A DNA stretch of 64,000 bases from Nostoc linckia z4. Its GTDB lineage: Bacteria; Cyanobacteriota; Cyanobacteriia; Cyanobacteriales; Nostocaceae. Each line of letters starts with the position of its first letter. The first letter of the stretch is position 1. A program made the position numbers and the translations under genes. Below are positions 54,250-63,359 of the stretch, piece after piece. Location of the stretch: assembly GCF_002608075.1 (NCBI RefSeq), contig NZ_LAHA01000002.1:39540-103539 (forward strand), written 5' to 3'. The notes under the pieces were generated by a model. It did not search any database, had not been told where the DNA came from, and worked only from the letters and a program-made list of their open reading frames with translations.

Positions 54250-54876
54250 TCACAGCAAATACAGTAATCCGAACAAAATAATCCAAATCACATCAACAAA
54301 GTGCCAGTAAATTTCAGCGGCTTCAATGCCAAAGTGTTTTTCGCTACTGTAATGTCCCTGAACGCGCGATCGCCACAACACGGCCAGAATCGCTAAAACG
54401 CCGATGGTAACGTGCAGTCCGTGGAAACCAGTCAAAACATAAAATGCACTGGCAAATAAATTGGTAGTTAAACCAAATTCGAGATGAGTATATTCATATA
54501 CTTGTCCTACCAGGAACACAGCACCCATCGCAGCGGTAATTGCTAGCCAAATCCGCGCTCCCTGCGTATCATTCTTTTTGATAGCAGTATCGGCATTGTG
54601 CATCACAAAACTACTAGCAATCAGGTTCACAGTGTTAACACCGGGTAGCAACAGTTCTAACTCTGGAGTACCTTCTGGAGGCCAAACAGGTATGGTAGCA
54701 CGGAAAGCCAGATAGGCTCCGAATAGTCCCATAAAAATCATTCCTTCAGCAATCAGGAAGACAATTAGCCCAAACAAACGATGGTCTGGATGTTCTTCAT
54801 GATGGCCGACAGCTGCTTCTGCTGTATGGTGATGATTCAGTTCAGTTTTAGCTGGGTCAATTGTCTGACTTTGCAT
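54250..54876 (-). CDS. ctaE: Cytochrome c oxidase subunit III
   Basis: 208 residues. Integral membrane subunit of the aa3-type terminal oxidase, at the end of respiratory electron flow in thylakoid or cytoplasmic membrane. About five helices, with the subunit III signatures VFLIAEGMIFMGLFGAYLAF, ASSFVMHNADTAI, FYVLTGFHGLHVTIGVLAIL, and the C-terminal EAAEIYWHFVDVIWIILFGL. The right start is MQSQTIDPAKTEL; an earlier ATG at 54990 would add 38 residues encoded by tandem repeats. Last gene of the ctaC-ctaD-ctaE set, 141 bp after ctaD with repeats between. Confidence 0.95.
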   Translation of the reverse strand: MQSQTIDPAKTELNHHHTAEAAVGHHEEHPDHRLFGLIVFLIAEGMIFMGLFGAYLAFRATIPVWPPEGTPELELLLPGVNTVNLIASSFVMHNADTAIKKNDTQGARIWLAITAAMGAVFLVGQVYEYTHLEFGLTTNLFASAFYVLTGFHGLHVTIGVLAILAVLWRSRVQGHYSSEKHFGIEAAEIYWHFVDVIWIILFGLLYLL

Positions 54877-54899
54877 GAATCTTGATAAATGTAGATTGG

Positions 54900-55017
54900 G
54901 GAATAGGGCATGGGGCATGGGGTATGGGGCATGGGGAAGTAGGGGAGAAGTTAGAGTAAGTCTTTGCTCTTGTCTTCTTTCCATACCCAATGCCCAATGC
55001 CCAATGCCCCAATAAAT
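54900..55017. repeat. Heptamer repeats between ctaD and ctaE
   Basis: GGGGCAT/GGGGTAT heptamers and then CCCAATG heptamers between the two genes, so the operon's intergenic gap is set by repeat number. Confidence 0.8.
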
Positions 55018-56754
55018 TTATTTCCGATCTTCCGGATTAGCAGCAACCGCTGGGTCGGGTTTTGCTCTTAATACGGAGTTTGGGCCAGCAGACAAGACTG
55101 GATTGGGGTCAGATAAGGGTACACCTTCTTTAGCCTTTTCCAAGCCGTAGTCGTAGGGGCCTGTAACTAGTACTGGGGTGACTTCAAAATTTTCGATCGC
55201 TGGCGGTGAGGTAGTCATCCACTCTAAGGTTAGTGCCCTCCAGGGATTATTACCAGCTTTTTCTCCGTACAACCAACTCCAAATTGCATTGATAATGAAG
55301 GGAAATGTGGAGACTGCCAGGATATAAGCACCATAGGTGCAGATTTCATTGAGTAAAGTAAATTTGGGATCGTACTGAGCAATACGGCGGTTCATGCCCA
55401 TCATCCCTAGTTTGTGCATGGGTAAGAAGGTCATGTTTAAACCGACGATTGTCAAGGCAAAGTGAACTTTACCCCAAAATTCATTGAGCATTCGTCCCGT
55501 CATTTTCGGGAACCAGTGGTAAATCGCTGCGTAAATGCCCAGAACGCTACCACCAAACAAAACGTAGTGCAAGTGTGCCACTACAAAATAGGTATCGTGG
55601 ACGTGAATATCAAAGGGTACTGCTGCTAGCATCACACCACTGATACCACCAATCACAAAGGTACCAACAAAGCCCATTGCGAATAGCATAGGGGAGTTGA
55701 GTTGAATTTTTCCGCCCCACATGGTTGCCAACCAGCTGAATATTTTAATACCAGTGGGTACGGCGATGATCATGGTGGTGATCATAAAGAACATCCGCAG
55801 CCAACCGGGGATACCACTGGTAAACATGTGGTGTGCCCAAACGATTAGCCCTAAAAAACTGATGGCCAGGGAAGAGTAGGCGATCGCTTTATAACCAAAA
55901 ATTGGCTTGCGAGAATGCACGGGGATAACTTCTGAAATTGCCCCAAAAAAAGGCAAAATCATAATGTAAACTGCTGGGTGCGAGTAAAACCAGAACATGT
56001 GCTGGTAAACAACAGGATCGCCGCCCCCAGTGGGATTAAAAAATGTCGTCCCGGCAAATAAGTCAAAAGCCAGCAGAATCAAACCTGCTGCTAACACTGG
56101 CGTAGATACCAGAGTCAAGGCTGAAGTGGCAAACATCGCCCAGCAGAACAAAGGCAATTGATTGAATCCCAAGCCTGGGATACGCATCCTCAGCAATGTG
56201 ACGAGGAAATTAATTGCCCCCAAAATCGATGATGTACCGAGTAGGAGGACACTCATAATCCAAATTCCCTCACCTACTTGACCTGTTACCAAGCTCAGGG
56301 GAGGGTAGGAAGTCCAACCTGCATCGGGGGCATCACCGACCACTAAACTAGCGATGAGCAACAAACCGGAAGGCGGAATCATCCAAAAAGCAACAGCATT
56401 CAAGCGTGGGAATGCCATATCCTTGGCCCCAATCATCAAGGGGATCAAGAAGTTAGCAAAACCCGCACCAGCTGGCACGATCCACAAAAAAATCATGATT
56501 GTAGCGTGCAGCGTAAACAAGCTGTTGTAGACTTCTGGGGTGACAAAATCTACTTCTGGCGTCCGTAGTTCTGTACGAACTAAGTCAGCCAACACGCCAC
56601 CAATACAGTAAAAAATGAATGTGGTGACTAGATATTGAATCGCAATTACCTTATGGTCGGTATTAAAGGTAAAGTAATCTTGCCATTTCCTCACTGGTGG
56701 TTCTTCACCATGAGCGGGAATATTGGCAGTTTCTTGTAACTGAGCTTGTGTCAT
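55018..56754 (-). CDS. ctaD: Cytochrome c oxidase subunit I
   Basis: 578 residues with about 12 membrane helices. It carries heme a, heme a3 and CuB where oxygen is reduced. Seen: IMIFLWIVPAGAGFANFLIP with the family start, the CuB/cross-linked-Tyr region HMFWFYSHPAVYIMILPFFG, AHHMFTSGIPGWLRMFF with the two His, and HDTYFVVAHLHYVLFGGS with the heme His cluster. Length is as expected. Start MTQAQLQETANIPAHG. Second gene of the operon; heme A for it comes from ctaA/ctaB encoded divergently. The leader between ctaC and ctaD is filled with ATGACTA heptamers. Confidence 0.97.
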   Translation of the reverse strand: MTQAQLQETANIPAHGEEPPVRKWQDYFTFNTDHKVIAIQYLVTTFIFYCIGGVLADLVRTELRTPEVDFVTPEVYNSLFTLHATIMIFLWIVPAGAGFANFLIPLMIGAKDMAFPRLNAVAFWMIPPSGLLLIASLVVGDAPDAGWTSYPPLSLVTGQVGEGIWIMSVLLLGTSSILGAINFLVTLLRMRIPGLGFNQLPLFCWAMFATSALTLVSTPVLAAGLILLAFDLFAGTTFFNPTGGGDPVVYQHMFWFYSHPAVYIMILPFFGAISEVIPVHSRKPIFGYKAIAYSSLAISFLGLIVWAHHMFTSGIPGWLRMFFMITTMIIAVPTGIKIFSWLATMWGGKIQLNSPMLFAMGFVGTFVIGGISGVMLAAVPFDIHVHDTYFVVAHLHYVLFGGSVLGIYAAIYHWFPKMTGRMLNEFWGKVHFALTIVGLNMTFLPMHKLGMMGMNRRIAQYDPKFTLLNEICTYGAYILAVSTFPFIINAIWSWLYGEKAGNNPWRALTLEWMTTSPPAIENFEVTPVLVTGPYDYGLEKAKEGVPLSDPNPVLSAGPNSVLRAKPDPAVAANPEDRK

Positions 56755-56761
56755 AGGAGTG

Positions 56762-56798
56762 AGTCATTAGTCATTAGTCATTAGTCATTAGTCATTAG
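56762..56798. repeat. TAGTCAT heptamer array in the ctaC-ctaD gap
   Basis: Five tandem TAGTCAT units, reverse complement of the ATGACTA family. Present just before the ctaD start on the minus strand. Confidence 0.85.
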
Positions 56799-56821
56799 AT
56801 TTTGACTAAATGACATATTGA

Positions 56822-57913
56822 CTAGTGGTGAATTTGATGGAGCATTTCTGGTTGAATTCCCATATCCTTTGTGTAGGGGGCAAGAAATTCATGTGGGGAT
56901 AAATCCGCAGGGTTAAGGGCAACAGCTTTATTTAGAGTTTCTTTACTGGCAACTAACTGCTCTTGTTGCCATTGCTCAAATGCTTCTTGTGGCTCAACTA
57001 CCACTGTTGTTCTCATAGCGCCGTGGTATGGGCCACAAAGTTCAGCACAAATTAGAGCATAATCACCTACTGTGTTGGGTGTGAAGCGAATCTCACTTTG
57101 CCTACCGGGGATTGCATCTTGTTTGAGACGGAACTCTGGCACCCAGAAAGCGTGGATCACATCGTTGGCTGTCATATTAATTTGCACTTCTTTACCGATG
57201 GGAACGTGCAGTTCACCTGTGGTTATCCCAGTTTCTGGATATGTGAAAATCCAGGCATATTGTAGACCGGTGACGTTGACTTGCAATGCTGCTGGTTTAC
57301 CTGCTTTATCGGGACTGCCTCCAATTGTGGGAGCAACACTACCGACACCTGGAGCATCCCGCTTTTGGGGAATTTGGTCAGCATTGCGGACTTCTGCTGT
57401 CGCTGGGTCTTGCATAGCCTCATCAGATTTTTCTTGATTGAGGTTGGGTTCGGTGCTAGGAGGTGTATCGCTCAATGTTGCAGCTATGGCACTTCCATGC
57501 CCAGGCATTGTCATCGACTGTTGTTGAGTAATCGGGGCTTCATGGATGGCATGAGGATCGAAGCCACCGATTTCGTTGTACACATCAAAACTGTAAACAG
57601 AAATACCGATAACGATAATTGCTGGGATCGCCGTCCAGAGTATTTCTAAAGGTACATTGCCCTCAACTGGTGGCCCGTCTTCATTATCACCTGCACGCCG
57701 ACGGTATTTAAATGCAGAGTAAATCAAAACACCTTCGACTATCAGAAATATACCTGTAGAAACGACCATCATCGCATTGAATAGACCATCGACTAAGACG
57801 GCTTCATCAGTGGCTGCTGCTGGCAACAGACCATGATTTTGACCGTACCAAATACTGGTGAGGGTTAGCACGATGCCAATGAGTAATGTCCATATTGAAC
57901 TTGGAATCTTCAC
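56822..57913 (-). CDS. ctaC: Cytochrome c oxidase subunit II
   Basis: 363 residues. Two N-terminal membrane helices, then a periplasmic or lumenal cupredoxin domain that holds the dinuclear CuA centre and takes electrons from cytochrome c6 or plastocyanin. The CuA site is complete: HAFWVPEFRLKQD and CAELCGPYHGAMRTTVVV give the His, two Cys, Glu carbonyl, His and Met ligands. Between the second helix and the cupredoxin core is a polar insertion of about 90 residues (ITQQQSMTMPGHGSAIA..., rich in Pro/Gln/Asp), long for the family but seen in other Nostoc-type sequences. First gene of the minus-strand operon. Confidence 0.96.
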   Translation of the reverse strand: MKIPSSIWTLLIGIVLTLTSIWYGQNHGLLPAAATDEAVLVDGLFNAMMVVSTGIFLIVEGVLIYSAFKYRRRAGDNEDGPPVEGNVPLEILWTAIPAIIVIGISVYSFDVYNEIGGFDPHAIHEAPITQQQSMTMPGHGSAIAATLSDTPPSTEPNLNQEKSDEAMQDPATAEVRNADQIPQKRDAPGVGSVAPTIGGSPDKAGKPAALQVNVTGLQYAWIFTYPETGITTGELHVPIGKEVQINMTANDVIHAFWVPEFRLKQDAIPGRQSEIRFTPNTVGDYALICAELCGPYHGAMRTTVVVEPQEAFEQWQQEQLVASKETLNKAVALNPADLSPHEFLAPYTKDMGIQPEMLHQIHH

Positions 57914-58364
57914 GGCTTACTTGATTGAATTTACTACGTTATCTTAAAGCTGCTCACTTACTAAGGTAGTCTAGGCTATGAGACATAGAGTTCAATTATC
58001 TGAAATTTTTATTAATTTTTTTGACTATCTTACTAATTTTGAGTACAAGGTGACTAACAGATATTCCCAAAAATAGATGCAAATCAGTAGAAAAATTTAA
58101 GGAAAAATTTAGGATGGTTAAATTAACTGCCACCAATAAATTTTTCACATCTTGAAAAATACCTAAAGCTTCAGGCAAAACATAGCGAGAGTGATTCAAA
58201 GTATAAGTGAGTGCCAATCTATAAACCCCTAGAGTATACGCTAGGGTGGAGATGGGGAGGACACTTGCTTGTCGGGGTTCCCCCGCTCTTGCAAAGTGTC
58301 TGTTCAGTATTGAAAATTAAGAATCTATTAGAGATCCACCAAGAGCGGGCAGAAGGTACTGTTC
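57914..58364. promoter_or_regulatory. Divergent promoter region between ctaC and ctaA
   Basis: About 450 bp between divergent heme A synthesis genes and oxidase subunit genes. It should hold both promoters. At 58227-58246 lies a 20-bp palindrome CCCTAGAGTATACGCTAGGG, with arms of six plus a central GTATAC and one mismatched pair, resembling operators of MerR-family metal regulators; on the minus strand TTTATA follows at once. A further hairpin CACTTG...CAAAGTG with a GC-rich middle lies at about 58263-58299. Confidence 0.4.
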
Positions 58365-59300
58365 ATGAATGAAATTGTCCTACAACAACAAAATGAAGCG
58401 GCTCTTCAGCAACAAAAGCCCAAGGAAATGATTCGTCGCTTGGTGTGGAGAATGTGCATAGCCACTTTGATTTTGATGGCGATAGGTTCTGCCACCCGCG
58501 TGATGAATGCTGGGCTTGCTTGCCCAGATTGGCCCTTGTGCTATGGCGAATTGGTGCCAGCCAAGCAAATGAATTTCCAGGTATTCTTAGAGTGGTTTCA
58601 CAGATTAGATGCTGCCTTAATTGGTGTCAGCGCGATCGCACTTTTTGGTTTATCCTGGTGGCACCGTCGCTCGCTACCCAGTTGGCTGCCTTGGGCATCT
58701 ACATTCGCCCTGTTTCTCATCGTCTTCCAAGGTGTCTTAGGAGGACTCACCGTCACCGAATTGTTGCGGTTTGATATCGTTACCGCCCATCTCGGAACGG
58801 CGTTATTGTTTTTTACCACTCTGTTGATTATCGGCACCGCACTCACACCCTATCAGGGGACTGGAACCGTTGGTAAGTTGCCTTGGGTCGGTTTAACTGC
58901 TGCTGTTTTGGTTTACCTGCAAAGTCTCTTAGGTGCTTTAGTAGGATCTCGTTGGGCGCTACACCAATGCTTCGGCGATTCTCAACTTTGTACCGTAATG
59001 TACAGCCATATTGCTGGTTTGGTGCCGCCAACTGTGGCAACCTTGGCAATGGTATTTTTCAGTTGGCGTACACCGGCGCTACATCCAGCCTTGCGGCGAC
59101 TGGCAAATATGGCTGGCGCATTGTTGAGCTTACAAATTTTGTTAGGAGTCGCCACTTTCAAATTACACCTCCAAGTCGAACCTCTCACTGTGTCTCACCA
59201 AGCTGTAGGAGCTGCTTTGCTTGGTACTTTAGTGGCTTTCACAGTTCTCTCATTGCGTGATTCAGTTAGTGCTGAGTCACGAGTGCTGAGTGCTGAGTAA
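58365..59300 (+). CDS. ctaA: Heme A synthase (CtaA/COX15)
   Basis: 311 residues, about eight membrane helices. It oxidises the C8 methyl of heme O to a formyl group, giving heme A. Seen: SATRVMNAGLACPDWPLCYG with the conserved Cys pair region, WFHRLDAALIG with a heme-ligand His, TVTELLRFDIVTAHLGTALL, then HQCFGDSQLCTVMYSHIAGL, and SHQAVGAALLGTL near the end. The last dozen residues (SVSAESRVLSAE) come from CGAGTGCTGAGTGCTGAGT repeats, so the C-terminal tail is probably not conserved. Next on the strand is ctaB, which makes the heme O substrate. The two products feed the divergent ctaC-ctaD-ctaE oxidase. Confidence 0.94.
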   Translation: MNEIVLQQQNEAALQQQKPKEMIRRLVWRMCIATLILMAIGSATRVMNAGLACPDWPLCYGELVPAKQMNFQVFLEWFHRLDAALIGVSAIALFGLSWWHRRSLPSWLPWASTFALFLIVFQGVLGGLTVTELLRFDIVTAHLGTALLFFTTLLIIGTALTPYQGTGTVGKLPWVGLTAAVLVYLQSLLGALVGSRWALHQCFGDSQLCTVMYSHIAGLVPPTVATLAMVFFSWRTPALHPALRRLANMAGALLSLQILLGVATFKLHLQVEPLTVSHQAVGAALLGTLVAFTVLSLRDSVSAESRVLSAE

Positions 59301-59471
59301 GGAGACAAGGTGACAAGGGGACAAGGAGAATAAATCCTCACTCCTAACTCCTAACTCAGCACTGATAATGGGACCCACGAAGGTGTGAAAAAGTATTTTC
59401 GTTCGGCCGAAAGAGCCAGCTTGAGCGGGGGCTGCATATAAGTTATTGAAAAATAAGGAACCAGAGTCAAC
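59301..59471. other. Spacer between ctaA and ctaB
   Basis: About 170 bp with GACAAGG and CTCCTAACT repeats. No terminator hairpin with a T run was seen, so ctaA and ctaB may be cotranscribed. Confidence 0.4.
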
Positions 59472-60425
59472 ATGATTGAGACTAATGTCTCTCGCCACCA
59501 CCAAACTTTTATCCAAGTAATTCAAAGTTACTACCAGCTAACTAAACCTCGGATTATTCCGTTGCTTTTGATTACCACAGCTGGCAGTATGTGGATTGCT
59601 GCTAAGGGACAGGTAGACCCATTGCTGTTACTAGTAACTCTGACTGGTGGCACTCTGGCTGCTGCAAGCGCCCAGACAATTAATTGTATCTACGACCGGG
59701 ATATTGATTATGACATGGAGCGGACTCGTCATCGCCCCATGCCTTCCGGTAAGGTGCAGCCGCGCGATGCTCTAATTTTTGCGATCGCTCTAGCAACACT
59801 TTCGTTTACACTACTGGCAGTTTTCGCCAATTTGTTAGCTGCGGTGCTAGCTTTCTCTGGCATCGTCTTTTATGTTTTGGTCTATACCCACTGGCTAAAA
59901 CGCCACAGCACCCAAAATATTGTCATTGGTGGTGCGGCTGGAGCAATTCCAGCTTTGGTGGGTTGGGCTGCTGTCACCGGCACTTTAAGCTGGGCAGCAT
60001 GGTTAATTTTTGCCATCGTCTTTTTGTGGACACCGCCACATTTCTGGGCGCTAGCTTTGATGATTCGGGACGACTACGCAAAAGTCGGGATACCGATGCT
60101 ACCAGTAGTTAAAGGGGATACGGCAACAGTGCGGCAAATTTGGTACTATACCTTGATTACTGTCGTTGCAACAGTGTTATTAGTTTATCCCTTAGGTGCG
60201 AGTGGAGTTTTTTATGCTGCGATCGCTCTGAGTTTGGGAGGATTATTTATCCACAAATCTTGGCGATTGTTGCAAAATCCAGAAGATCGTACTGTCGCTA
60301 GAGAGTTATTTCTCTATTCCATTTCCTACATGATGCTGTTGTGTCTGGGAATGGTAATTGATAGTTTGCCTATTACTCATCATCTAATTAGTGCAGTAAT
60401 TAATAGACTGCATTTTATTAGTTAA
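59472..60425 (+). CDS. ctaB: Protoheme IX farnesyltransferase (heme O synthase)
   Basis: 317 residues of the UbiA prenyltransferase fold, about nine membrane helices. It attaches the farnesyl group to protoheme, giving heme O. Both Asp-rich motifs are present: [20 protein letters not shown] (N-x3-D-x3-D type) and the second [20 protein letters not shown]. Start [15 protein letters not shown]; the N-terminal about 20 residues are variable in the family. Ends just ahead of a HIP1-built hairpin terminator. Confidence 0.95.
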   Translation: MIETNVSRHHQTFIQVIQSYYQLTKPRIIPLLLITTAGSMWIAAKGQVDPLLLLVTLTGGTLAAASAQTINCIYDRDIDYDMERTRHRPMPSGKVQPRDALIFAIALATLSFTLLAVFANLLAAVLAFSGIVFYVLVYTHWLKRHSTQNIVIGGAAGAIPALVGWAAVTGTLSWAAWLIFAIVFLWTPPHFWALALMIRDDYAKVGIPMLPVVKGDTATVRQIWYYTLITVVATVLLVYPLGASGVFYAAIALSLGGLFIHKSWRLLQNPEDRTVARELFLYSISYMMLLCLGMVIDSLPITHHLISAVINRLHFIS

Positions 60426-60438
60426 GGCGAGAAAAATT

Positions 60439-60478
60439 AATGCGATCGCGTTTGGTAAAGTGGCGCGATCGCATTTTT
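60439..60478 (+). terminator. Intrinsic terminator built from two HIP1 octamers
   Basis: AATGCGATCGCG and CGCGATCGCATT form a perfect 12-bp stem with a 13-base loop, then five T in a row. Each arm includes a GCGATCGC octamer. It follows ctaB by 14 bp. Confidence 0.8.
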
Positions 60479-60556
60479 ATAAATTAAAAATTATAAGTAA
60501 AATTTTAACTATCACAAAATTGATTAAAAAGCTGAATGAAGTTGTAAAAAATATAA

Positions 60557-60769
60557 ATGTTGACAAATTACATTCGTACAGCAATGCACAAAGCAACTTA
60601 CGAGTTGCTTGAAGATGGAACTTTCTATGGCGAAATTCCAGAATGTCAAGGAGTTTGGGCAAACGCTACAACACTAGAAGCTTGCCGAGAAGATTTGCAA
60701 GATAGTCTAGAAGGATGGATTTTACTGGGATTGCGTTTGGGTCATACTCTACCCATACTTGATGGGTAA
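60557..60769 (+). CDS. Orphan HicB-like (UPF0150) protein
   Basis: 70 residues: YELLEDGTFYGEIPECQGVW, then ATTLEACREDLQDSLEGW, then ILLGLRLGHTLPIL. This is the common cyanobacterial HicB/UPF0150 antitoxin type. No hicA gene follows or precedes it, so it is either an orphan antitoxin, a regulator, or the surviving half of a pair. ATG at 60557, or at 60584 to begin MHKATYELLE. Confidence 0.82.
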   Translation: MLTNYIRTAMHKATYELLEDGTFYGEIPECQGVWANATTLEACREDLQDSLEGWILLGLRLGHTLPILDG

Positions 60770-60844
60770 GTTATCTAATTCACGAAACTCGATCAAATAC
60801 TATTGCAATCACTCTCTGAGCAAAAATCAATTCAAGCCTAACCA

Positions 60845-62152
60845 CTAGAAATGTTCAGATAACTTGTCTTCAGGACTGCGCTCATAATCCATATCATTAT
60901 CATTACTCATATCATCATTGTAAACATCTCCTTCAGGTAGTGTTGTTCCCCTTATGTCCGCCTTCGGCTGTATCACACCATACTGGTCTTTACCATAAAT
61001 ATCTGTCCCAGTTAAGTCAGCATCAGTTAAGTCAGCATACTTCATATCTGTATCATCCAATTTGACGTGACTAAAGTTCGTACCCTTTAGAGAGGCATTA
61101 CTGAGATTAGCACCTCTTAAATTAGCCCCACTTAAATTAATACTATTGAGATTAAAGCCACTCAAGTTTGTGTGGCTCAAATTGGCACCAGTCAAAATGA
61201 TATTACTTATATTAGTGTCTTGAAAGTTGGCTTGAGTTAGGTTAGCTTGGCTAAGATTAGCTTGGCTAAGATTAGCTCCACTGAGATTTACTTTAGTTAA
61301 TTCGGCATTAATCAGGTCAGCATTATTAAGGTTGGCTCTGCTAAGGTCAGCGTAATTAAGATTGGCTCTAGTAAGATTCACTTTACTGAGATCAGTATCA
61401 GTTAGGCTGGCGCCTTCTAGCCTCGCATTAGTAAGATCAGCATTCATAAGCTTGACTTCACGTAAGTCGACCCAACTCAAATTTGCGTTTCTGAGTTTGG
61501 CATTCGTCAAGTCTGCTTGTCTTAAATTAGCTCTAACTATATCTGTATCATGTAATTTTGCTCCTTTTAAGATTGCTCTACTGAGGTTTGCCCATCTCAT
61601 ATCTGCTTTGTCTAGGTCAGCCTCACTGAGATCAGCCTCAGTCAGTTCGGCATAGCTCAGTTTTGCAGAAACTAATTTAGCTGAACTAAGCTTTGCTGCT
61701 CTTAGGCTCGCAGAATTTAGGTTGACCCCTTCCATATTTGCTTGTCCCAAGTCTGCTTGATCCAAATTTACCTTGCTTAAATCAGCCTTTTGTAGGATGG
61801 CTCTAGCAAGAATAGCTCTAGTTAGGTTTACGCCGCTTAAGTTTACACTACTGAGATTTGCCTCTGTCAGGTCTACTCCAGAAAAGTCTCTCTCTCCAGC
61901 TTGATATTTTTGTAAAATTTCATCCTCTTTTACTCGTGCTGAGGAGACAGCTACAAGTGGAAACAGCTCGCCTAAGTCACAGTGGAAGTACTCGCACAAA
62001 ACCGCAGCCGTGTTACAGTCAATACGGTCAAACTCTTCCTTGTAAAGCCTCCCAATGGCATTAACACTAATACCAGTTATTTTGGCTAGTTGGTATTGGG
62101 ATAAATCCCCTTTTTCCATAAAATCCTTTAACCTACAGCAAATTTTTCTCAT
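60845..62152 (-). CDS. HTH-pentapeptide repeat fusion protein
   Basis: 435 residues. Residues about 8-62 form an XRE-type helix-turn-helix: LKDFMEKGDLSQYQLAKITG, then GISVNAIGRLYKEEFDRIDC and AAVLCEYFHCDLGELFPL. From about 85 to 412 are some sixty pentapeptide repeats of the form A(N/D)LSx, for example ADLTNAKLRNANLSWVDLRE. These fold as a right-handed square beta-helix whose shape mimics DNA in gyrase-protecting members. A DNA-binding head plus this helix suggests a regulator with a DNA-mimic or protein-contact body, but partner and target are unknown. The tail (about 415-435) is acidic. No signal peptide. The in-frame stretch of repeats has an unusual codon periodicity but no break. Confidence 0.85.
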   Translation of the reverse strand: MRKICCRLKDFMEKGDLSQYQLAKITGISVNAIGRLYKEEFDRIDCNTAAVLCEYFHCDLGELFPLVAVSSARVKEDEILQKYQAGERDFSGVDLTEANLSSVNLSGVNLTRAILARAILQKADLSKVNLDQADLGQANMEGVNLNSASLRAAKLSSAKLVSAKLSYAELTEADLSEADLDKADMRWANLSRAILKGAKLHDTDIVRANLRQADLTNAKLRNANLSWVDLREVKLMNADLTNARLEGASLTDTDLSKVNLTRANLNYADLSRANLNNADLINAELTKVNLSGANLSQANLSQANLTQANFQDTNISNIILTGANLSHTNLSGFNLNSINLSGANLRGANLSNASLKGTNFSHVKLDDTDMKYADLTDADLTGTDIYGKDQYGVIQPKADIRGTTLPEGDVYNDDMSNDNDMDYERSPEDKLSEHF

Positions 62153-62383
62153 AAATTCTCTATTCAGTACTTAAAACTTAATCAAGAAGTCTATAACAAT
62201 ATCACCACTAGCAGATATTAGTAACGCTTCCGTAATAACACTAAATAAACTAATAACGCTAGTGTTGACAAAGTAACATTGGTAAAGTAATCTGTATATA
62301 TTCGGCTGTAAAAAGCCAAAAAAATGCCCCCAAGGTTTCAACTTGGTAGGCATGTTTTCAATTATTTATTTTGTACTCCTATT

Positions 62384-63145
62384 ATGACGCAAAATTCCTT
62401 CGTTTCATCCAATGCCCAGTTTCCTACACCTGATCAAGTTCTAATCCTTGATACAGAAACCACAGACTTAGACGTTAAGACAGGGCAGGTTATAGAGCTA
62501 GGAGCTATTCTGTATTCGGTGAAACATCAAACCACCATTAAACAATATTCAGCTCTTCTCCCAGCACAGAATAATCCGGCAGAACATATAAACCGGATTA
62601 AGCCAGCACCGTTAATGGAAATAACAGAAGAACAAGTGGCTGAAAGTGTGTGGATGATAACTGAGATGGCAAAGAAGGCGCAAGTTATTGTGGCACACAA
62701 TGCTGAGTTTGACCAGAAGTGGTTTGGTTCTTCAAATAATGGAAAAAGTCTGCTACCTGTTTTATTGAACTCTAAAAATGAACCACTTCGTTGGGTTTGT
62801 ACCTGTACTGAATTTGAATGGCCTCGTCAAATCCGATCTGGTCAATCTCTTATTGAATTAGCAGCAGCGCATGATATTGGTATTTTTGGAAATCATAGGG
62901 CATTAACAGACTGTCAATTGATCGCATATCTTTTTGATCGGATGGAGAACCTGAACGCCATGTTTCAAATGGCGTTAAGACCGAAAGCTTACTTTAAAGC
63001 TCTTGTAACCTATGACAATAGGGAACTTGCAAAAAAGGCAGGTTTTAAATGGATTCCTAACCTTAAGAGTTGGGTGAAAAAAATGGCTGTCGATGATACC
63101 AAAGAACTTCCTTTTATGGTAAACCAAATTGAATTTTGTCAGTAA
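62384..63145 (+). CDS. DEDDh-type 3'-5' exonuclease (DnaQ-like)
   Basis: 253 residues. A DnaQ/RNase T-type exonuclease: LILDTETTDLD gives the first Asp (D23) and Glu (E25); VIVAHNAEFDQKW holds the middle Asp; HRALTDCQLIAYL carries the His-x4-Asp end of the DEDDh site. Such enzymes remove nucleotides from 3' ends in proofreading or nucleic acid turnover. The C-terminal about 55 residues (KALVTYDNRELAKKAGFKWI, PNLKSWVKKM) form a small domain found at the end of other exonucleases and phage proteins, probably nucleic-acid binding. Start MTQNSFVSSNAQ; an earlier ATG at 62324 lies in variable DNA. Phage or plasmid origin is possible but not shown. Confidence 0.88.
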   Translation: MTQNSFVSSNAQFPTPDQVLILDTETTDLDVKTGQVIELGAILYSVKHQTTIKQYSALLPAQNNPAEHINRIKPAPLMEITEEQVAESVWMITEMAKKAQVIVAHNAEFDQKWFGSSNNGKSLLPVLLNSKNEPLRWVCTCTEFEWPRQIRSGQSLIELAAAHDIGIFGNHRALTDCQLIAYLFDRMENLNAMFQMALRPKAYFKALVTYDNRELAKKAGFKWIPNLKSWVKKMAVDDTKELPFMVNQIEFCQ

Positions 63146-63359
63146 TCTAGACGAAGTTCATTTATTTCCTGAAATAAAGCGATTGCACCTATGTTATCTC
63201 ACTCTTTGGCTAGAGGTGCGATCAATTTTTAACTTTAAGTTAAGATAGGCTGTCCTTTTTAAGATAGCCTATATCTAACCTTCAGGAGTCTACAGTCTCA
63301 AGTCAATTTTGCTAGCGTAGTGCTATAGGGTTTATCACTTCCCAGCACGAGGTTTTAAT

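Noticed and set aside
54877-54990. N-terminal extension of ctaE by 38 residues
   Set aside because: The extra codons fall in heptamer repeats and do not match the family start; MQSQTIDP is the better start.
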